Source: UBA7960 sp964348755 (GTDB lineage: Bacteria > Bacteroidota > Bacteroidia > Bacteroidales > UBA7960). From it: a DNA stretch of 64,000 nt. Within the stretch, counting starts at the first letter, position 1. Each line of letters starts with the position of its first letter. The notes below the pieces were generated by a model that saw nothing but the letters and a program-made list of their open reading frames with translations, did no database searches and was not told the DNA's origin. The position numbers and the translations under genes are program-made. This document shows, piece by piece, positions 52,805-62,680 of this stretch. Location: positions 1 through 64,000 of the forward strand of contig CAYGDW010000003.1 in the NCBI GenBank assembly GCA_964348755.1. Reading direction: 5' to 3'.

Positions 52805-52818
52805 TATTAAAAAGCAAC

Positions 52819-53202
52819 ATGACACATAATCTAACACCCGGCATAATGGGCAAACAGGCACTTACTGTTGGAGAAAACGATACGGCAGAAGCCTATAAAT
52901 CAGGAACTGTGGCAGTATTTGCCACCCCAGCAATGATTGGATTAATGGAAAACACCGCTCACCTGAGCGTGCAACCCTATTTGGAAGAAGGCCATATAAC
53001 TGTTGGAACAGAGGTAAATATTCGCCACATAAAGGCTACTCCTGTAGGAATGCAGGTTTGGGCAGAGTCGGAGCTGATCGGCATTGAAGGCAACAAGCTT
53101 AGGTTTAGCGTAAGCGCCCACGACGAAAAAGGTCAAATAGCCTATGGCACCCACACGCGCTACGTGGTGCATGGAGAGTTGTTTTTAAAGAGCCTAAAGT
53201 AA
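52819..53202 (+). CDS. Hotdog-fold thioesterase (FlK-like)
   Basis: A 127-residue hotdog-fold protein of the fluoroacetyl-CoA thioesterase-like group, expected to hydrolyse an acyl-CoA. The central helix holds ATPAMIGLMENTAH (about 35-48), with Glu and His in typical active-site positions, and the strand pattern TVGTEVNIRHIKATPVGMQV follows. The start is ATG at 52819; a longer frame from 52723 would run through the terminator and promoter and is rejected. The substrate is unknown. Confidence 0.88.
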   Translation: MTHNLTPGIMGKQALTVGENDTAEAYKSGTVAVFATPAMIGLMENTAHLSVQPYLEEGHITVGTEVNIRHIKATPVGMQVWAESELIGIEGNKLRFSVSAHDEKGQIAYGTHTRYVVHGELFLKSLK

Positions 53203-53235
53203 AATGCCCTAAGAAGGATTTTGAGCCAGGGCATT
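53203..53235. terminator. Possible bidirectional terminator hairpin
   Basis: AATGCCCT (53203-53210) pairs with AGGGCATT (53228-53235) between convergent genes. T-runs are poor on both sides. Confidence 0.5.
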
Positions 53236-53258
53236 CTAAAAACCAATGCGGCTACGTG

Positions 53259-56081
53259 CTATTCCAGCCCTGTCCGTATGCGGTCGGCGCGTATCTGGGC
53301 CTCGTTAACCATGCGTTGAGCATTGCGTTCGGCTTCGGTTTCGAGGTTTGCGGCGCGTTGGTCGGCTTCGCGAACCAGGGCTTGTGCGGCGCGTTGTGCT
53401 GCGACTTTGGCTATTGGGCCGGTGGCTTCGTTTTCGAGTCGCAGGGCCTGCTGCCGTGCTTCTGAGCGAATGCGTGCGGCCGCTGTGCCTGCTTCACTCC
53501 TAACATTATCGGCCTGCCGGCGAGCTTGTGTCATAATCTGATCGGCACGGGCATCTAATTCGGCCTGTGCTTTTTGCCGGGCTTCATCAACGGTTTCGCG
53601 AACCCGACCCTCAATGCTGTCGCGAACCTGATTGGCTTGGCTTTGAATCTGGCTTTGAACCTGATCGCTTAGCTGGTTAACAAGGTCGTCAACAACCCCA
53701 GAAAGACCAAATGAAACCTCAGGGCTGGCAAAATTTCCTTTAATAATTACGTCGAGAAACACCGTTTGACCCGGTGTTATTGAAAGACCTTTGCCGGCAG
53801 CCTGGCTCACCAGGTTGTCGAGCACGCGGTTGGCATCCCCGCCAAATTGTGCCCGTGGCATTTGCACATTCATAACATAGTGAATGGTTTTATCGAAAAA
53901 ATTGCTGCCACTCACCGTAGCTTTCGACTGGCCAAAGTTCAGTTCGAACGGTTTCACATCGACTCTGCCATCCTTAAACCCAAACGAAAGCATAAGATTC
54001 CTTACCGACAGGTTTCGAAATTCTTCTACCCTGGTCAGTTCAGAAAGTTTGCTAAGTGCAGGTGTTTCCTTTAGCGTAAGCGATGCTGAGCTAAGGTTGC
54101 CCGAGCCAACAAGGGTATGGAGCAAAGGCGCCAGGTTGTTGTTGAGCTGGCTGCTAAGGTTAAGATTTGCCGAAACGGCACCCATGGCATACTGACCTAT
54201 TGGAGCCAAAAGCTGAATGGTATTAAAGGCACTAAAAGCCTTTTGTATGTCGAATTGCGAAATATTGAGGCCAAGATTGATTTCAGGCGTTTCGCTCAGG
54301 GTGCTGTAAGTGCCGTTAAGAGCAAGGGTGCCGCCCAGCAAATTCATGCGAAGGCTTTGGAGCGATGCGCGGCTTTCGGCCACCCTGATCTGGCCATTTA
54401 CGTTGGTAATGTCAAGATTACCGAACAACATCCTTTCGAAGCTTGATGTGAGGGAAAAATCGATGTTTGCGGGAACTTTAATGACCGATAAATTCATTGG
54501 CTCATCGGGTTTGCTTTCGGGCATGCCTTCCATGAGCTGATTAAGATTGAAGAATTTTGAGCTTGTATTGAACGATCCGCTAAGGAGCTGGTCGCTGAGC
54601 AAAAATCCCAGAAGGTTGTTGATACGTCCCGAAGCTGCCAGATCGCTCTCGCCCAGTTTCATCGAAAACGATGGAACACTTATAAACTGCGGCGACAACA
54701 GGAACTCACCGCGGCTAATTTCAACATTTTGGGGCAACACACTGGATGCCAAAAACAAGTCGCTGACATAAAAATGACCCTGGGCAAAAAAATCGTTAAA
54801 TCTTTTGTTTTCGATAGCAGACATTCGGCCGCGGGCTTCAAGGTTGCTTTCTATAACTCCTCTAAGGGTTGTGCCTTCTTCGAGCGGATAAAAACGCCCC
54901 ACCTGGCTCAGGTCAATTACCCCTTTTATCATTGCATCGATTTGGGGGTCGCTAAGGGGGGTTTTTAGGTTAAGGCGGGCATCAATGGGGTTTCCGCCCA
55001 GGTTCATTGTCAGCAGCGGAATATCAGTAACGGTAAGGTCGGCATGGCCACCTGGATTTGAAACACTGAGGCTGAGCTGAACGTTGCTTACCGGGGCAGG
55101 CAGGTCGGGATACTGAAACATGCCATCCTTAATACCAACTTTAAGTCCGAAAGCAGGAATGTTGTCATCGGTCCACAGACCTTTGACAAATCCTGCCAGT
55201 TCGAGGCTGCCGGCAGTTTTCAGGGCACTGAAATCTTTGGTATAAACTGCCGGAATGATGGAGAGGAAGTTTTTAAACTCAGACCGCAGGGCGGCAAAAC
55301 TGAAATCCATCAAAATATCATTGCCGGGCAGGCCAATCGTTCCGTCGAATTTTACCGGTAGTTCATTTAGTACAAATTGGTTGTCGCTAAAAGTAAAGAC
55401 CATATCGGCTAGGTTGGCCTCAATTTCGGCGGTTAGGCTTACCTCCACCTGGTTCAAAATGGGCATTTTATCGTAGAGCAGGCTAAATTGCCCGATGGTG
55501 GCGTTGCGGGTGGCAATGGTTGTAACATCGAGGCTTAAGTCGCCCCTTAGGGTGCCATTTACCCCTAAGGCATCCACGAAAATGGCAAGGCTATGGTCGT
55601 GGTATCTAAGGTTACCATCGGCTATGCGCAACTGATTCAAATGCAGGGCAAAAGGCTTTGCTTCCGGGATTTCTTCTTCGGTTACCTTAATAATATCCCA
55701 GTTGGCAGTGCCATCGGGCAATACTTTAAGCAGTATGACGGGCCTGCTAAGCCTAATGCTTTTTATTTCGAAACCGCTTTCGCGCAAAAGGCTGAAAAGG
55801 TCAATGGTAACCGTGGTGCGACCTATGGTGGCCAGAGTGTCTTTTTCGAAAGGCCCGGCCCCAATAATTTTCAGGTCATTCAGTTGTAGTGTAGCATTTG
55901 GAAAATTTCGAATGAGTGAAAGCCCAAAGTTGCCAAACTCAACAGTGGCATTGAGATTTTTGTTAATCTCGGTCTTTACGCGATCAACAATTTTACCCTT
56001 CAGGGCAAATGGCAATATTATTAAAAGGAGCAAAATACAAGCAACTACGATTGCGAAAATTCTCAAGGCTTTTTTGGCCAT
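53259..56081 (-). CDS. AsmA-like protein with coiled-coil C-terminal tail
   Basis: A 940-residue protein with one N-terminal membrane helix (about 7-28) and a long beta-rich AsmA/TamB-like body (about 30-800), of the family thought to form lipid-conducting bridges between inner and outer membrane. The AsmA C-terminal core (KDGRVDVKPFELNFG, INLG patterns) is followed by an unusual tail of about 140 residues (from about 800) rich in Ala, Arg, Glu and Gln with heptad-like spacing, clearly coiled-coil. The tail has no counterpart in E. coli AsmA. It is 76 nt after aroC on the same strand. Confidence 0.87.
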   Translation of the reverse strand: MAKKALRIFAIVVACILLLLIILPFALKGKIVDRVKTEINKNLNATVEFGNFGLSLIRNFPNATLQLNDLKIIGAGPFEKDTLATIGRTTVTIDLFSLLRESGFEIKSIRLSRPVILLKVLPDGTANWDIIKVTEEEIPEAKPFALHLNQLRIADGNLRYHDHSLAIFVDALGVNGTLRGDLSLDVTTIATRNATIGQFSLLYDKMPILNQVEVSLTAEIEANLADMVFTFSDNQFVLNELPVKFDGTIGLPGNDILMDFSFAALRSEFKNFLSIIPAVYTKDFSALKTAGSLELAGFVKGLWTDDNIPAFGLKVGIKDGMFQYPDLPAPVSNVQLSLSVSNPGGHADLTVTDIPLLTMNLGGNPIDARLNLKTPLSDPQIDAMIKGVIDLSQVGRFYPLEEGTTLRGVIESNLEARGRMSAIENKRFNDFFAQGHFYVSDLFLASSVLPQNVEISRGEFLLSPQFISVPSFSMKLGESDLAASGRINNLLGFLLSDQLLSGSFNTSSKFFNLNQLMEGMPESKPDEPMNLSVIKVPANIDFSLTSSFERMLFGNLDITNVNGQIRVAESRASLQSLRMNLLGGTLALNGTYSTLSETPEINLGLNISQFDIQKAFSAFNTIQLLAPIGQYAMGAVSANLNLSSQLNNNLAPLLHTLVGSGNLSSASLTLKETPALSKLSELTRVEEFRNLSVRNLMLSFGFKDGRVDVKPFELNFGQSKATVSGSNFFDKTIHYVMNVQMPRAQFGGDANRVLDNLVSQAAGKGLSITPGQTVFLDVIIKGNFASPEVSFGLSGVVDDLVNQLSDQVQSQIQSQANQVRDSIEGRVRETVDEARQKAQAELDARADQIMTQARRQADNVRSEAGTAAARIRSEARQQALRLENEATGPIAKVAAQRAAQALVREADQRAANLETEAERNAQRMVNEAQIRADRIRTGLE

Positions 56082-56157
56082 ATCAGTAAGATTTTTTTTT
56101 ATTTGGGAATAAACCTGGTTGATTCTAAAGAAACAACAAAAAATAAGGCTTGCAGGT

Positions 56158-57240
56158 TTACAGATGCGAAATTTTATTGCGCATCAGGTGGTCGGCCAGG
56201 GTAAGGGCAGCCATTGCCTCTACAATTGGCACCGCTCTTGGCACCACACAGGGGTCGTGCCTGCCTTTGACATGCATTTTAACGGGGGTCCCATCTTTAT
56301 CGACAGTTTGTTGCTGAGAGCTGATTGTTGCTACGGGTTTAAATGCCACCCTGAAATAAATATTTTGCCCGTTGCTAATACCCCCTTGTATGCCTCCCGA
56401 CTTGTTTGTAAGGGTTATAATGTTTCCGGCTGCATCGGTTGCAAAGGCGTCGTTGTGTACTGAACCTTTCATGGTTGCGGCTTCAAAGCCACATCCATAG
56501 TCGAACCCCTTGACAGCATTTATGCTTAGCATTGCCTTTGCCAGGTCGGCCTGAAGCTTGTCGAACACAGGTTCGCCCAGCCCAGCGGGCACCCCGCGGG
56601 CCAGGCAGGTTACTACCCCACCAGTGCTGTCGCCCTTTGCTTTTAGCTGTTCAATGTATTGGATCATTTGCATGGCCACTGCTTCATCGGGGCATCTTGC
56701 GTTGTTTGATTCAATTTGTTCAGTGGTTACCTTTTGGTGGTCAACTGCTGCCACTAACGGCCCGATGGCCGAAACCCATGCCAGTATTTCAACTCCATGT
56801 GGCTTTAGGAGCATTTTGGCCAGGGCTCCAGCAGCAACCCTTGCGGCAGTTTCGCGGGCCGATGAGCGCCCGCCGCCGCGGTGGTCGCGATGGCCATACT
56901 TTATTTGCCACGAAAAATCGGCATGCGAAGGCCTGAAGACATCTTTCAGCTCGTTGTAATCATTTGGCCGGGTATCCAGGTTAGGAATAATGAAAGCGAT
57001 GGGAGTGCCAAGTGAGCGGCCCTCGAAAATGCCCGAAAGAAACGACACCTGATCCTGTTCGCTGCGTGGAGTAGAAACCGACGATTGCCCAGGCCTGCGA
57101 CGTGCCATATCTTTTTCTACAAAGCTTTGGTCTATGACTACGCCCGCCGGAAAACCGTCGAGTACCCCGCCAATGGCCGCACCATGCGACTCGCCAAAGG
57201 TGGTCAAACGCAACGCAATTCCAAAAGTATTTGATGCCAT
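56158..57240 (-). CDS. aroC: Chorismate synthase
   Basis: A 360-residue FMN-dependent enzyme converting 5-enolpyruvylshikimate 3-phosphate to chorismate. Signature blocks include FGESHGAAIGGVLDG (about 15-29) with the conserved His, RRRPGQSS, YGHRDHRGGGRSSARETAARV (about 115-135) and the C-terminal RHDPCVVPRAVPIVEAM. A TAATTTTG -7 box with TTTC 19 bases upstream ends 4 nt before the start codon, suggesting a leaderless transcript. Confidence 0.97.
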   Translation of the reverse strand: MASNTFGIALRLTTFGESHGAAIGGVLDGFPAGVVIDQSFVEKDMARRRPGQSSVSTPRSEQDQVSFLSGIFEGRSLGTPIAFIIPNLDTRPNDYNELKDVFRPSHADFSWQIKYGHRDHRGGGRSSARETAARVAAGALAKMLLKPHGVEILAWVSAIGPLVAAVDHQKVTTEQIESNNARCPDEAVAMQMIQYIEQLKAKGDSTGGVVTCLARGVPAGLGEPVFDKLQADLAKAMLSINAVKGFDYGCGFEAATMKGSVHNDAFATDAAGNIITLTNKSGGIQGGISNGQNIYFRVAFKPVATISSQQQTVDKDGTPVKMHVKGRHDPCVVPRAVPIVEAMAALTLADHLMRNKISHL

Positions 57241-57244
57241 TTTA

Positions 57245-57275
57245 CAAAATTAAGGTATTTTTGCAAAGCCGGAAA
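57245..57275 (-). promoter_or_regulatory. Promoter abutting aroC
   Basis: On the minus strand TTTC (57272-57275), 19 bases, then TAATTTTG (57245-57252), close to TTTG-N19-TANNTTTG; the aroC ATG begins 4 nt after the box. Confidence 0.6.
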
Positions 57276-57337
57276 AATTACTTAATGGGGCTTAGCCGCC
57301 AAAAATAAATGAATGACAAATCCTTTGCTTTAAACCA

Positions 57338-60175
57338 ATGAAAAATCCACTATTGAAACTTTTTATTAGTTTTTTGATTCTGCTTACAGGGGTGGCCGGG
57401 CTCATGGCCCAGGTTACCATGAACCCCCCACTGCCTACTGCAGCGGGTCAGGTAGTGCTTACCTTCGATGCTACAGGCACCCCGTTGGCTGGTCATACTG
57501 GCAATTTGTATGCACATACGGGAGTTACCATTCAGGGTGCTGCCAACCCTGCCGACAATGGCCGCTGGAAGTATGTGATTGGCTCATGGGGAAATAACAT
57601 TACCCAGCCCCAGTTTACACGTACTGGCCCTAATACGTACCATCTAACGCTTGGCCCAAGCATTCGACAGTTTTATAATGTACCCGAAAACCTGACCATT
57701 ACTGAGATATGCCTTGTAATCCGCTCAGGGGCCACGCCTATTTTGCAAACAAGTCCCGATATTTTCCTCACGGTGGTTCAGCCCGGTCTTACTGTGGCAA
57801 TTATCGCTCCTACCGGTATGCAACCAGTATTTGATTTGAACCAAACGGTTGTTATTTCGGGCACAAGCAACCTGTCAACCTCACTTTCTCTTTTTGTAAA
57901 TGGAACCTTAACCGCCACCACCACCCAGACAAACCTGACCCACAACTGGGTTGCAACCAGCACTGGAAGGCATAATGTGCGCATGGTTGCCCAGGATGCT
58001 GGTCAGCAAACAGCCGAAGCCACCACTTATTTTTATGTTCGTGGACAGGTGCCTGTGGCTCCATTGCCAGCAGGGGCAAAAAACGGTATAAACTACATTG
58101 ACGACAGGACAGCAACCCTGGTTTTGCATGACCCGCCCGGACTAAAACAATATGCATTTGTCATTGGCGATTTTAACAACTGGGAGCTAAGCGACAATTA
58201 TTATATGAACCGTACTCCCGATGGCAAACACTTCTGGCTTACAGTATCAAACCTGACTCCCAACACCGAATACGCCTTTCAGTATTATATTGATGGGAAG
58301 TTGCGCCTTGCCGACCCCTATACACACAAGGTGCTCGACCCCTGGAATGACAAATGGATTCCGGCAACTACTTATCCCAACCTGAAGCCATACCCTGAAG
58401 GGAAAACTGAAGAGATTGTAAGCCTATTGCATCCGGCCAGGCCTCAGTACCAGTGGCAAACAACAAATTTTACCCCGCCAGCCCGCCGCGACTTGGTGAT
58501 TTACGAATTGCATATACGCGACTTTGTAGATACCCGGGCCATAAAATCGGTGCAGGAGAGGCTCGATTACCTGCAAACCCTGGGCGTAAACGTGATAGAG
58601 TTAATGCCTATCAATGAGTTTGAAGGTAACAGCTCCTGGGGCTACAACAGCTCGTTTTACTTTGCCACCGACAAGGCCTATGGCGTCATTAACGACTACA
58701 AGGCATTTATTGACGAGTGCCACCGGCGTGGCATTGCCGTTGTAATCGACATGGTGCTTAACCATAGCTTCGGGCAGTCGCCATTGGTACGTATGTATTC
58801 GAAATTAAACCCCTGGGAGCCTTCGCCCGCGAACCCCTGGTTTAATGAGTTTTGCCCTCACGAGCCCTGGTGCTGGGGTGCCGACTTCAACCACCTGAGC
58901 CCGCATACCCAGGCTTTTGTTGACCGCGTAAATGAATTCTGGCTTACAGAGTTTAAGGTCGATGGCTTCCGTTTCGACTTTACAAAAGGCTTTACCAATG
59001 CACAAACAGCCAATCAGGGCTGGAACTACGATGCGGTAAGGGTAGCGCTTCTGAAACGAATGGCCGACCACATTTGGAGCATAAACCCAAACGCTTATGT
59101 AATTCTGGAGCATTTTGCCGACAACAGCGAGGAAAAAGAACTGGCTGATTATGGCATGCTTATTTGGGGCAATATGCACCACAACTACCAGGAAGCTGCC
59201 ATGGGCTGGATCGAAAACAGCAATTTCCAGTGGATATCGCACCGAAACAGGAATTACAACCACCCGCATTTGATAGGCTATATGGAAAGCCACGATGAAG
59301 AGCGCATGATGTTTAAGAACATAAACTTTGGCAACAGCACCAACCCCCAACACGACATAAAGAGTCTGAATGTGGGTTTGCGTCGGGTTGAACTTGCCGC
59401 AACATTTTTTCTTACTATTCCCGGCCCAAAGATGATCTGGCAGTTTGGGGAGTTGGGCTACGACTTTTCGATAAACTTTTGCCCGCATAACAACACAATA
59501 AATAATGCCTGCCGTACCGACCCCAAACCGGTGCGTTGGGATTACCTTCAGGACTGGCGTCGCAAAAGGGTATATGATGTTTTTTCGTTGCTGGCCAACC
59601 TGAAAACCACTCAGGATGTGTTTCGCACCAACGACTTTTCTCTTGACCTTGGCGGGGCCGTAAAGCGCATCTGGCTCAATCATACCAGCAACAGGGTTTT
59701 TATAATTGGCAACTTTGGGGTAAATGAAGCAACCGTCAATACAGGTTTTCAACAAACAGGCACCTGGCACGAGTATTTTACCGGTCAAACCCTTAATGTA
59801 ACCACCACCAATATGCAGATGAGCCTTCAGCCGGGCGAATACAGGCTTTACAGCACCGTGGCTTTCCCTGCCCATGGCCTGCCCCTTAGCACCCAGGACC
59901 CGCTTTTTGAACTGCCAACCGAGGTGCGTGTTTTCCCGAACCCATCGGCCGAGGGGTTCTGGTTTGAAGTACCAGTAAATACCGCGGGTAAAGTATCCCT
60001 CGAGGTGTTTAACCTACAGGGGCAGCAGGTTTACCGCCAGGAGCATGAAGCCTTGCCAGGCACCAACACTTATTTCTGGAATGGCTTTGCAGGCAACAGA
60101 GAAAAAACCGGACTGTACTTTTACAGACTCAGCACCGGCGATCAGCTCTTTTCAGGAAGACTAATGGTAAGATAA
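57338..60175 (+). CDS. Secreted GH13 alpha-amylase with T9SS sorting domain
   Basis: A 945-residue exported amylase. Signal peptide about 1-24 (GLMAQ); a starch-binding-like beta module (about 26-148); an Ig-like segment (about 150-236); a CBM48/E-set domain (about 255-365, VIGDFNNWELSDNYYM); the GH13 barrel (about 385-770) with D547 (GFRFDFTK), E591 (VILEHF) and D653 (SHDEERMM); and a C-terminal T9SS domain (about 868-945; VFPNPSAEGFWF, GLYFYRLSTGDQ, ending MVR). It should act at the cell surface or be released, producing maltodextrins for the transporter and lipoprotein amylases. It is monocistronic. Confidence 0.93.
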   Translation: MKNPLLKLFISFLILLTGVAGLMAQVTMNPPLPTAAGQVVLTFDATGTPLAGHTGNLYAHTGVTIQGAANPADNGRWKYVIGSWGNNITQPQFTRTGPNTYHLTLGPSIRQFYNVPENLTITEICLVIRSGATPILQTSPDIFLTVVQPGLTVAIIAPTGMQPVFDLNQTVVISGTSNLSTSLSLFVNGTLTATTTQTNLTHNWVATSTGRHNVRMVAQDAGQQTAEATTYFYVRGQVPVAPLPAGAKNGINYIDDRTATLVLHDPPGLKQYAFVIGDFNNWELSDNYYMNRTPDGKHFWLTVSNLTPNTEYAFQYYIDGKLRLADPYTHKVLDPWNDKWIPATTYPNLKPYPEGKTEEIVSLLHPARPQYQWQTTNFTPPARRDLVIYELHIRDFVDTRAIKSVQERLDYLQTLGVNVIELMPINEFEGNSSWGYNSSFYFATDKAYGVINDYKAFIDECHRRGIAVVIDMVLNHSFGQSPLVRMYSKLNPWEPSPANPWFNEFCPHEPWCWGADFNHLSPHTQAFVDRVNEFWLTEFKVDGFRFDFTKGFTNAQTANQGWNYDAVRVALLKRMADHIWSINPNAYVILEHFADNSEEKELADYGMLIWGNMHHNYQEAAMGWIENSNFQWISHRNRNYNHPHLIGYMESHDEERMMFKNINFGNSTNPQHDIKSLNVGLRRVELAATFFLTIPGPKMIWQFGELGYDFSINFCPHNNTINNACRTDPKPVRWDYLQDWRRKRVYDVFSLLANLKTTQDVFRTNDFSLDLGGAVKRIWLNHTSNRVFIIGNFGVNEATVNTGFQQTGTWHEYFTGQTLNVTTTNMQMSLQPGEYRLYSTVAFPAHGLPLSTQDPLFELPTEVRVFPNPSAEGFWFEVPVNTAGKVSLEVFNLQGQQVYRQEHEALPGTNTYFWNGFAGNREKTGLYFYRLSTGDQLFSGRLMVR

Positions 60176-60260
60176 AGCTACTGCCAAAAAGGCCAAACAT
60201 TGAGTTGAAATGAGTTGGCCTAAATAATAAAAACAGACACAGGAGTATGTTCATAAAATT

Positions 60261-60330
60261 AAAACCCGCTTACCGGAGCCTGGTCGCCTTCACAAAGAGG
60301 CAGACATATAAGTCACGGTAAACGGGTTTT
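60261..60330. terminator. Bidirectional terminator-like hairpin with large loop
   Basis: AAAACCCGCTTACCG (60261-60275) pairs with CGGTAAACGGGTTTT (60316-60330) with one mismatch. The 40-nt loop can itself form a small GCCT/AGGC stem. It lies between convergent genes. Confidence 0.65.
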
Positions 60331-60361
60331 GATTTTCGGTCTAAAACGGATCACCCTCATG

Positions 60362-60868
60362 TCAGGCCATTGCTTCAAGCAATAGGTTGTCGGTATCAAG
60401 AGCCCGGGTAAACATTTCTACAGAGCCATCGGGTTTTTGAGGCCATTGATCGCGGGGCTTGTCCCAGTAAAGCTCAATCCCGTTCTGGTCGGGATCTTCG
60501 AGGTAAATGGCCTCTGAAACGCCGTGGTCGGATACGCCTCCAATGGGGTAGCCGGCATCTAACAAACGCTTTAGAATTGCCGCAAGGTCTTTGCGGGTAG
60601 GGTAATTGATCGCTACATGAAAAAGACCAGTACTGGCGCGCGGGGCTGGCCGGCCTCCTTTGCTGTACCAGGTGTTAAGACCGATATGATGATGGTAACC
60701 TCCAGCCGAAACAAAGGCCGCATCGGAACCATAGGTGGTAACCAGGTCGAAACCAAGCAAGCCGCAATAGAATTCAAGCGCATTTTTAATATCAGAAACC
60801 TTTAGATGAACATGGCCAATGCTGGTGCCCGATGGGGTTTTGTAGCCATTGTTAGGATAAGTTTTCAT
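60362..60868 (-). CDS. VOC-family protein (glyoxalase/extradiol dioxygenase-like)
   Basis: A 168-residue vicinal-oxygen-chelate protein. GHVHLKVSDIKNALEFYCGLLGFD (about 19-42) begins the first beta-alpha-beta unit, the second starts at GLFHVAINY, and the metal-binding His and Glu residues appear at H20 or H22, H96 and in NGIELYWDKP. The sequence resembles the CatE/catechol-2,3-dioxygenase-like branch. The substrate is unknown. Confidence 0.82.
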   Translation of the reverse strand: MKTYPNNGYKTPSGTSIGHVHLKVSDIKNALEFYCGLLGFDLVTTYGSDAAFVSAGGYHHHIGLNTWYSKGGRPAPRASTGLFHVAINYPTRKDLAAILKRLLDAGYPIGGVSDHGVSEAIYLEDPDQNGIELYWDKPRDQWPQKPDGSVEMFTRALDTDNLLLEAMA

Positions 60869-61049
60869 TAGCTTTCCAAAATTTTGATAAACAGACCGAT
60901 ATTAATCAACTAAGTTAATGAAAAATTGCCTTAACAAAACCCTCATCAGACAGAGATGGTACTTTTGGGGTTGTAAAAACAATGGACTGCCGTCAAACAA
61001 TTTTGTTAAAAAACCATTTAAACATTATTAAAACAAAAAAACAAAAACT

Positions 61050-61631
61050 ATGGGATATACACTTGCACCCGGTGAAAAAGCGCCGGATTTCAGCTTGCCG
61101 GCAACCGACGGAAATTTTTACAGTTTGAATGATTTTACCGATTTTCCCGTGTTGGTAATCTTTTTTACCTGCAACCACTGCCCGTATGTTATTGGCAGCG
61201 ATGAGTCAACAAGGCAAACAGCGCAGAAATACTTTGACAAGGGCGTTAGATTTGTAGCCATTAATTCAAACAGCCAAAACACTTACCCCGAAGATAGTTT
61301 TGCAAACATGATGCGGCGCATGGATGTGTATAAATTTCCGTGGCTTTACCTGCACGACAAGAGCCAGGAAATTGCCCTTGCATACGGGGCGCTAAAAACT
61401 CCACACTTTTTCGTTTTTGACCACAACCGAAGTCTTATCTATACCGGAAGGGCCATTGACAATCCGCGCGAGGCAGCCAAATCGACTATATATGACCTCG
61501 AAAAAGGCCTGAACGAGCACCTTGCAGGCAAACCCTTAAGCGCACCTCTAACCAATCCCATTGGATGCAATATAAAATGGGATGGCAAAGATCCTAAATG
61601 GATGCCACCCGAAGCCTGCGACCTGGTTTAA
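61050..61631 (+). CDS. Thioredoxin-fold peroxiredoxin-like protein
   Basis: A 193-residue protein of the AhpC/TSA-redoxin group with the active-site motif FTCNHCPYV (about 39-47) after a VLVIFF strand. CNHC is a CxxC dithiol, so it may act as a thiol reductant or oxidoreductase. No signal peptide is seen. Homologues are frequent in Bacteroidota and their substrates are not well defined. Confidence 0.87.
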   Translation: MGYTLAPGEKAPDFSLPATDGNFYSLNDFTDFPVLVIFFTCNHCPYVIGSDESTRQTAQKYFDKGVRFVAINSNSQNTYPEDSFANMMRRMDVYKFPWLYLHDKSQEIALAYGALKTPHFFVFDHNRSLIYTGRAIDNPREAAKSTIYDLEKGLNEHLAGKPLSAPLTNPIGCNIKWDGKDPKWMPPEACDLV

Positions 61632-61770
61632 CCGTTTTTAAAAGATAATACCTTTCGGGAAATTTAATAAATACAGGCTGCTGAGAACAGGTTTTTTACT
61701 GAAGCCGTCCAATAAGGCCGGTTCGGGCATAATGCCATTTTGATTACCGGCCTCCATGCTCAAAACTCTT

Positions 61771-61778
61771 TATCTTTG
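61771..61778 (+). promoter_or_regulatory. -7 box of the exonuclease III gene
   Basis: TATCTTTG matches TANNTTTG, 19 nt ahead of the start codon. The -33 position is not conserved. Confidence 0.55.
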
Positions 61779-61797
61779 CCCATTTACTTTTTGAAAC

Positions 61798-62568
61798 ATG
61801 CGCATTATTTCATACAATGTAAACGGCATTCGTTCGGCCATTAGCAAAGGGTTTCTTGATTGGCTAGCAAACGAACGGCCTGATGTGGTTTGCCTGCAGG
61901 AAACCAAAGCACAACCCGACCAACTGCCGTTGTTTCATTTTGAAGAGCTGGGCTACCACAGTTTCTGGCACTCGGCCAAAAAGAAAGGGTACAGTGGCGT
62001 GGCCATTCTGAGCCTAACCAAACCCGAACATGTGGAGTACGGCATGGGCAACCCGCTATACGACAACGAAGGAAGGGTAATGCGGGCAGACTTCGGCCCC
62101 ATTTCGGTAATGAGTGTGTACCACCCAAGCGGCAGCAGTGGCGATGAGCGGCAGGCTTTTAAAATGCAGTGGCTCGGGCATTTCATTGAGTATATGCATG
62201 AGATCAGGAAGCAACGGCCACGCCTGGTCGTTTCGGGCGATTTTAATATTTGTCACCATCCCATCGACATTCACGACCCGGTTCGAAACGCAACCTCATC
62301 AGGCTTTCTGCCCCAGGAGCGCGAATGGGTTACCCGTTTCCTGGCAACTGGCTTTATCGACACCTTCCGTCATTTTGTAAAAGCACCACACCATTACTCA
62401 TGGTGGAGTTTTCGGGCCAGCTCACGCGCCAAAAACCTCGGCTGGCGCATTGATTACAATATGGCTACCGACAACCTGCAGTCGGACCTAACTTCTGCTG
62501 GTATAATGCCTCAGGTAATCCACTCTGACCACTGCCCGGTTTGGGTTGATTTAAACCTGGTCGTTTAG
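61798..62568 (+). CDS. xth: Exodeoxyribonuclease III (AP endonuclease)
   Basis: A 256-residue endonuclease/exonuclease/phosphatase-fold enzyme for base-excision repair. Catalytic elements are N7 (SYNVNGIR), E34 in CLQETKAQ, Y in VSVYHPSG, D in VSGDFNICH and the final SDHCPVWVDL. Length and order match exonuclease III. Confidence 0.96.
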   Translation: MRIISYNVNGIRSAISKGFLDWLANERPDVVCLQETKAQPDQLPLFHFEELGYHSFWHSAKKKGYSGVAILSLTKPEHVEYGMGNPLYDNEGRVMRADFGPISVMSVYHPSGSSGDERQAFKMQWLGHFIEYMHEIRKQRPRLVVSGDFNICHHPIDIHDPVRNATSSGFLPQEREWVTRFLATGFIDTFRHFVKAPHHYSWWSFRASSRAKNLGWRIDYNMATDNLQSDLTSAGIMPQVIHSDHCPVWVDLNLVV

Positions 62569-62680
62569 CTTTTCAGGCCAAAAAAAATCACTTCACCAGT
62601 TTTTTGTATTTTTACACTTTCGTGAAATGGTTAGCCAAGTTTGGTGTATAACGCATTGAATTAAATAAAAACCCCAAAAT

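Noticed and set aside
58805..59875. 356-codon open frame antisense to the secreted amylase
   Set aside because: No family features; a by-product of codon bias in the real gene on the other strand.
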